Origin: Vulcanimicrobiia bacterium
GTDB lineage: Bacteria > Eremiobacterota > Eremiobacteria > Baltobacterales > Baltobacteraceae
DNA length: 8,286 nt
NCBI GenBank assembly: GCA_024281135.1
Contig: JAMXLG010000033.1
Coordinates: 1 to 8,286, forward strand
Direction of reading: 5' to 3'
In this document: positions 5,761 to 8,286 of the stretch, in pieces
Position numbering within the stretch: the first letter of the stretch is position 1
Layout: the number at the start of each line of letters is the position of its first letter
The notes under the pieces: model-generated
What the model saw: the letters and a program-made list of their open reading frames with translations, nothing else
Told to the model about the DNA's origin: nothing
Databases searched by the model: none
Program-made: the position numbers and the translations under genes

Positions 5761-5840
5761 CGCAACTTCCGCCGCGCTGGAATCGAACGCAAATGAAGCC
5801 ATACTTGTGAGCGAGCGTATCAGCGGTCAAGGGCGGTAGC

Positions 5841-5865
5841 ATCCGTAGTTTTACGGATTGTTTTT
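5841..5865 (+). terminator. hairpin with T-tract, plus strand
   Basis: ATCCGTA (5841-5847) pairs perfectly with TACGGAT (5852-5858) around GTTT, followed by TGTTTTT. This is the form of an intrinsic terminator for plus-strand transcription, although the only candidate gene upstream is the small ORF ending at 5760. As a palindrome it could also be an operator in the spacer between minus-strand genes. Confidence 0.45.
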
Positions 5866-6007
5866 GGCCGGTACGTAGGATCACCGCTCGCCTTTAACGG
5901 CCGAATTTCACATTATGTACTCTAGTCAGCTCGGCTGCGCCGTCGCGCAACGAAGACGATTCCTCATCGCGCATTAGTCGAACGGCGAGGCTCGATATCA
6001 GCAACCG

Positions 6008-7942
6008 TTAGAAATTCGTGACGAAGTTCACAAACTGCATCGCAAAGAGGAACCAAATCGCGTAGACAGCAGCGATTGCGACGACGATCTCGCCGGTTCG
6101 CACCAGCCAGCCACCGGGTCCGCGAATCACGCGAACGATTGCCTCCGCAATCATTGCGAGTAAACCGATGATCGCAATGACGCCGATGATGTAGAGCGCG
6201 ATCATTTTGCCGGGCAAAGACGGCGAGAGAATCGCTGCCTCCGACGACAGAAGCATCGGCCATCCAGCTAGAGCGATGAGGAACGCGATAGCGCCAATCC
6301 GCGCCACGGCATGGAGAATCTGCTCGTTGCGCGAGAGCTTCAGCGCGAGCTTGAGCTTACGCCGCGCGATCCACGCCCCGAGCCGGATGAGGAGCGAGAT
6401 CACGATGATGCCCGTGCAAATCGCCAGCAATAGCTTGATTGAACCGAGCGTGCGCAAACCATTGACGCGCTGCTCGACCGAGACCATGTTCGAGTCGTCG
6501 GAGGCCCACGAGATCACATTGCCGTTCGTGTCGGTGCCGAAGACGACGTAGGAGTCGCCGCCGACCTGTCGGTAGCGCATTGGCGCCACCTCTCGCCACT
6601 TCATGGGTTCGCCCGCAGCATTGTTCATCGAACTGATGACAATCGTACCGTCGGCGTTTGCCGTCACATTGCTTTGTGCGAGCGTATAAACGAACGCAAG
6701 CGCGCGCGCAACGCGACGGCTGCTCTCGTACCAGCCCGCGACGCGCGCCGCGTCTTTCTGCGGATCCGGCATCGTGGGTTCGTTCTTCGGCGTATACGGA
6801 TAATAGCGATCGAGAAAGCGCTTGAAGAGATTGTTGCGCACATCTTCGACCGCGCCATCCTTTCCCGCGGAGTTGAACGAAGCGAACCAGCCGACGCCCT
6901 TTGACGGTATCAAATGCAGATCGGTATGGAACGCGACCGTATCGCCGCCATGCCCGACGATCCGCAATCCGTTGAAATCGTCTTCATAAAAACCTAGAGC
7001 AAAGCCCGGTAACCCCTTTTCGGGTACGACTTGCTGCGTCCACATCTCGTCGATCGTGGCGGGTTTTAGCAACTGATAGCTGTCGAACGTTCCATTGTTC
7101 AAATATGCGAGCATGAAGTGAGCCATATCGGCCCCCGTCGAACTCAACGCTCCCGCCGGCGCAGTATCGACGAACTCAAACGGCTTGGTGTCGCCTTCAG
7201 ATGCGTTGAGGTAGCCCGTTGCCATGAGGGGCGCTAGATTCGGCGGCAGCGGCTGCACGAACGTGGAGTGCGCCATCTGGAGCGGCTCTAAGATGTGCTT
7301 TGCGATGTAGTCCTCAAACTTCTCGCCGGAGACGCGCTGGACGATGTAGCCCGCGAGCGTCGCGCCGTAGTTTGAATAGGCGATGACTTCGCCCGGCGGA
7401 AAGATGCGGGTCGGTAAGCGCCGTTTCAGATACACGTCGATCGGCAGCAGTTGGTCGCTGCGATCGACGAGCAAATCGCGCACGGTCTCTTCAAAGCCGG
7501 GAGTATGCGTCATCAAGTTTCGCATCGTCACCGGCTTGCCGTGGTATGGCGGAATCGTGAAGTCGAGATACTTGTTCACGTCTGCGTCGAGATCGATCTT
7601 GCCGGCCTGCACGAGCTGCATTACGGCGGTCCAAGTAAAGAGCTTCGAGGTCGAACCCATACGGAAAATGGACGTCTCGGGATTCACGCGCCGGTTCGTC
7701 TTGGTGTCGGCGTAACCATACCCTTGCGCAAAGAGTATCTTGTTGTCTTTCACAACGACGATGACGGCGCCCGGGATGTCGGCACGATGCAGTGCATAGG
7801 GCACGAGGCCGGCGTAGAATTCGCTAAGACTTTGCGCCGTCATCGCGGGCGCAGTACTCACCGTTTGAACGGCAGCCTGTACGGACGAAGTGAAGAGCAT
7901 GATGGCGACGACCAGCGCCGATCCAAACCGAACGATCACCAT
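6008..7942 (-). CDS. serine hydrolase, beta-lactamase/PBP-fold, with C-terminal four-helix membrane domain
   Basis: The 644-residue product begins with a signal peptide (Arg5, a hydrophobic stretch to about 18, likely cleavage near VQAA at 21-24). The catalytic domain carries the class C beta-lactamase/DD-peptidase motifs: STSK at 97-100 (nucleophile Ser97, base Lys100), YSN at 189-191 and HGGDT at 331-335 in place of KTG. Such enzymes act outside the cytoplasm on peptidoglycan peptides, beta-lactams, esters or D-amino-acid peptides; the substrate is not decidable here. A linker domain (about 395-490) leads to four hydrophobic segments near 501-525, 545-567, 578-604 and 615-638, which should anchor the enzyme. 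The total is well above the roughly 350-400 residues of a bare catalytic domain. AAGGAG at 7953-7948 lies 5 nt before the ATG and fixes the start. The gene follows DUF885 on the same strand after 168 nt. Confidence 0.9.
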   Translation of the reverse strand: MVIVRFGSALVVAIMLFTSSVQAAVQTVSTAPAMTAQSLSEFYAGLVPYALHRADIPGAVIVVVKDNKILFAQGYGYADTKTNRRVNPETSIFRMGSTSKLFTWTAVMQLVQAGKIDLDADVNKYLDFTIPPYHGKPVTMRNLMTHTPGFEETVRDLLVDRSDQLLPIDVYLKRRLPTRIFPPGEVIAYSNYGATLAGYIVQRVSGEKFEDYIAKHILEPLQMAHSTFVQPLPPNLAPLMATGYLNASEGDTKPFEFVDTAPAGALSSTGADMAHFMLAYLNNGTFDSYQLLKPATIDEMWTQQVVPEKGLPGFALGFYEDDFNGLRIVGHGGDTVAFHTDLHLIPSKGVGWFASFNSAGKDGAVEDVRNNLFKRFLDRYYPYTPKNEPTMPDPQKDAARVAGWYESSRRVARALAFVYTLAQSNVTANADGTIVISSMNNAAGEPMKWREVAPMRYRQVGGDSYVVFGTDTNGNVISWASDDSNMVSVEQRVNGLRTLGSIKLLLAICTGIIVISLLIRLGAWIARRKLKLALKLSRNEQILHAVARIGAIAFLIALAGWPMLLSSEAAILSPSLPGKMIALYIIGVIAIIGLLAMIAEAIVRVIRGPGGWLVRTGEIVVAIAAVYAIWFLFAMQFVNFVTNF

Positions 7943-7947
7943 GACAT

Positions 7948-7953
7948 CTCCTT
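7948..7953 (-). promoter_or_regulatory. ribosome binding site of the serine hydrolase
   Basis: AAGGAG on the minus strand lies 5 nt before the ATG at 7942 and selects that start. It shows that Shine-Dalgarno initiation is used in this genome alongside the leaderless starts near the left edge. Confidence 0.8.
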
Positions 7954-8016
7954 ATCACGTCGCCGAAACACGTGAATTACATGCTGCGATTTAAGGCGAT
8001 ATTCTCAGCTTCCTCC

Positions 8017-8050
8017 AAAAAATTGGCGATAGAGCATAATTTTGCTCTAT
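8017..8050 (-). terminator. hairpin plus T-run after the DUF885 gene, or operator for the serine hydrolase
   Basis: Two perfect 8-nt arms, ATAGAGCA (8029-8036) and TGCTCTAT (8043-8050), flank a 6-nt AT-only loop. Read on the minus strand the hairpin begins 61 nt after the DUF885 stop and is followed 6 nt later by TTTTTT (8022-8017). That resembles an imperfect intrinsic terminator. The dyad also lies 87 nt upstream of the serine hydrolase start and could be a repressor site. The sequence alone does not separate the two. Confidence 0.45.
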
Positions 8051-8110
8051 ATTGATCTCCGCAGCAGCTGCTTGGCGTCTATTCTCTAATGCAATTGGCC
8101 TGGCTCTCTC

Positions 8111-8286
8111 TCATCGCGAGGCTTCGATGTACCGATCGATCTCGCTCGCAACTAGCGTTAGCGGCATGCCGCCGTTGGTGACGATGCGGTCGTGGAAGCT
8201 GCGAATGTCGAACTTGGAGCCGAGCGCTGCGTGCGTCTTTTCGCGAAGTTCTGCGAATGTGAGCGACCCGAGCTTGTAGGCAAGAG
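8111..8286 (-). CDS. DUF885-family protein, C-terminal end (runs off the right edge)
   Basis: The minus strand reads from the edge, with first full codon at 8284-8282, through 57 residues to a TGA at 8113-8111. The peptide starts LAYKLGSLTFAELREK and continues with LGSKFDIRSFHDRIVTNGGMPL and a final helix, SEIDRYIEASR. This matches my memory of the conserved C-terminal end of DUF885 proteins, which are often 550-650 residues, frequently exported and related to metallopeptidases with an HExxH-type site. The catalytic region and any signal peptide lie outside the window, so activity cannot be assessed. It is codirectional with the serine hydrolase; the hairpin between them suggests they need not form one transcript. 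Confidence 0.8.
   Translation of the reverse strand, partial: LAYKLGSLTFAELREKTHAALGSKFDIRSFHDRIVTNGGMPLTLVASEIDRYIEASR

Larger units (their letters stand above)
5478..6007. other. 530-bp gap between the regulator and the serine hydrolase
   Basis: No long convincing gene is seen here. The left part holds the presumed regulator promoter and, in the alternative reading, up to 61 extra N-terminal residues of the regulator. The middle holds a short plus-strand ORF (5623-5760) and a hairpin with T-tract (5841-5865). Minus-strand frames of 88-89 codons (5533-5802 and 5618-5884) lack recognisable motifs and good ribosome binding sites. From 5866 to 6007 I see no gene and no clear terminator for the serine hydrolase. 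Confidence 0.5.

Noticed and set aside
5533..5802. Minus-strand ORF of 89 codons upstream of the regulator
   Set aside because: No ribosome binding site, leaderless -10 box or recognisable motif was seen, and it overlaps two other candidate frames. It is kept only as part of the gap description.
1..8286. CRISPR arrays, insertion sequences, toxin-antitoxin or defence modules
   Set aside because: No regularly spaced repeats, transposase or integrase frames, or defence-type domains were found on either strand.

Overview
The window looks like chromosomal DNA from a moderately GC-rich bacterium, roughly 50-65% GC in lines counted by hand. Two divergent genes begin directly at a TATAAT -10 box without a ribosome binding site, while other genes carry clear Shine-Dalgarno sequences. 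This mix, together with a very large AAA/TPR/LuxR regulator, a beta-lactamase-fold hydrolase and a DUF885 protein, recalls soil lineages such as Eremiobacterota (WPS-2). That placement is a weak impression, not a demonstration.

Layout. Positions 1-189 (minus) hold the start of an exported c-type cytochrome that runs off the left edge. A 36-bp core with two mirrored leaderless promoter/start modules separates it from a divergent six-helix membrane protein (238-858, plus), whose stop codon lies inside a tRNA gene with anticodon CAT (838-909). A tRNA-Glu(TTC) with its own probable promoter and terminator follows (967-1041). Next is an FAD-dependent monooxygenase (1240-2439, plus). Beyond it, at 2567-2596, lies a perfect 30-bp copy of the 3' end of tRNA-Glu and a second hairpin. 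The monooxygenase is therefore bracketed by direct repeats of a tRNA end, as in elements integrated at tRNA genes, but no integrase is present between the repeats.

The right half is mostly minus strand. It has a LuxR-type AAA ATPase/TPR regulator (about 935 aa from the preferred start, 2670-5477), a 530-bp gap holding a possible 45-aa ORF and a hairpin plus T-tract on the plus strand, and a secreted or membrane-anchored serine hydrolase with a C-terminal four-helix membrane domain (6008-7942). A palindrome-bearing spacer then leads to the C-terminus of a DUF885 protein (8111 to the right edge).

How the genes relate. The cytochrome and membrane protein share one compact divergent promoter region and may be co-regulated. 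The two tRNAs and the monooxygenase segment form a typical integration hotspot. DUF885 and the serine hydrolase are codirectional, with a hairpin between them. Nothing in the sequence identifies a ligand for the LuxR regulator or ties it to a specific target. No complete new defence or mobile system is visible. The most unusual signals are the mirrored leaderless start modules and the tRNA-end-flanked monooxygenase cassette.
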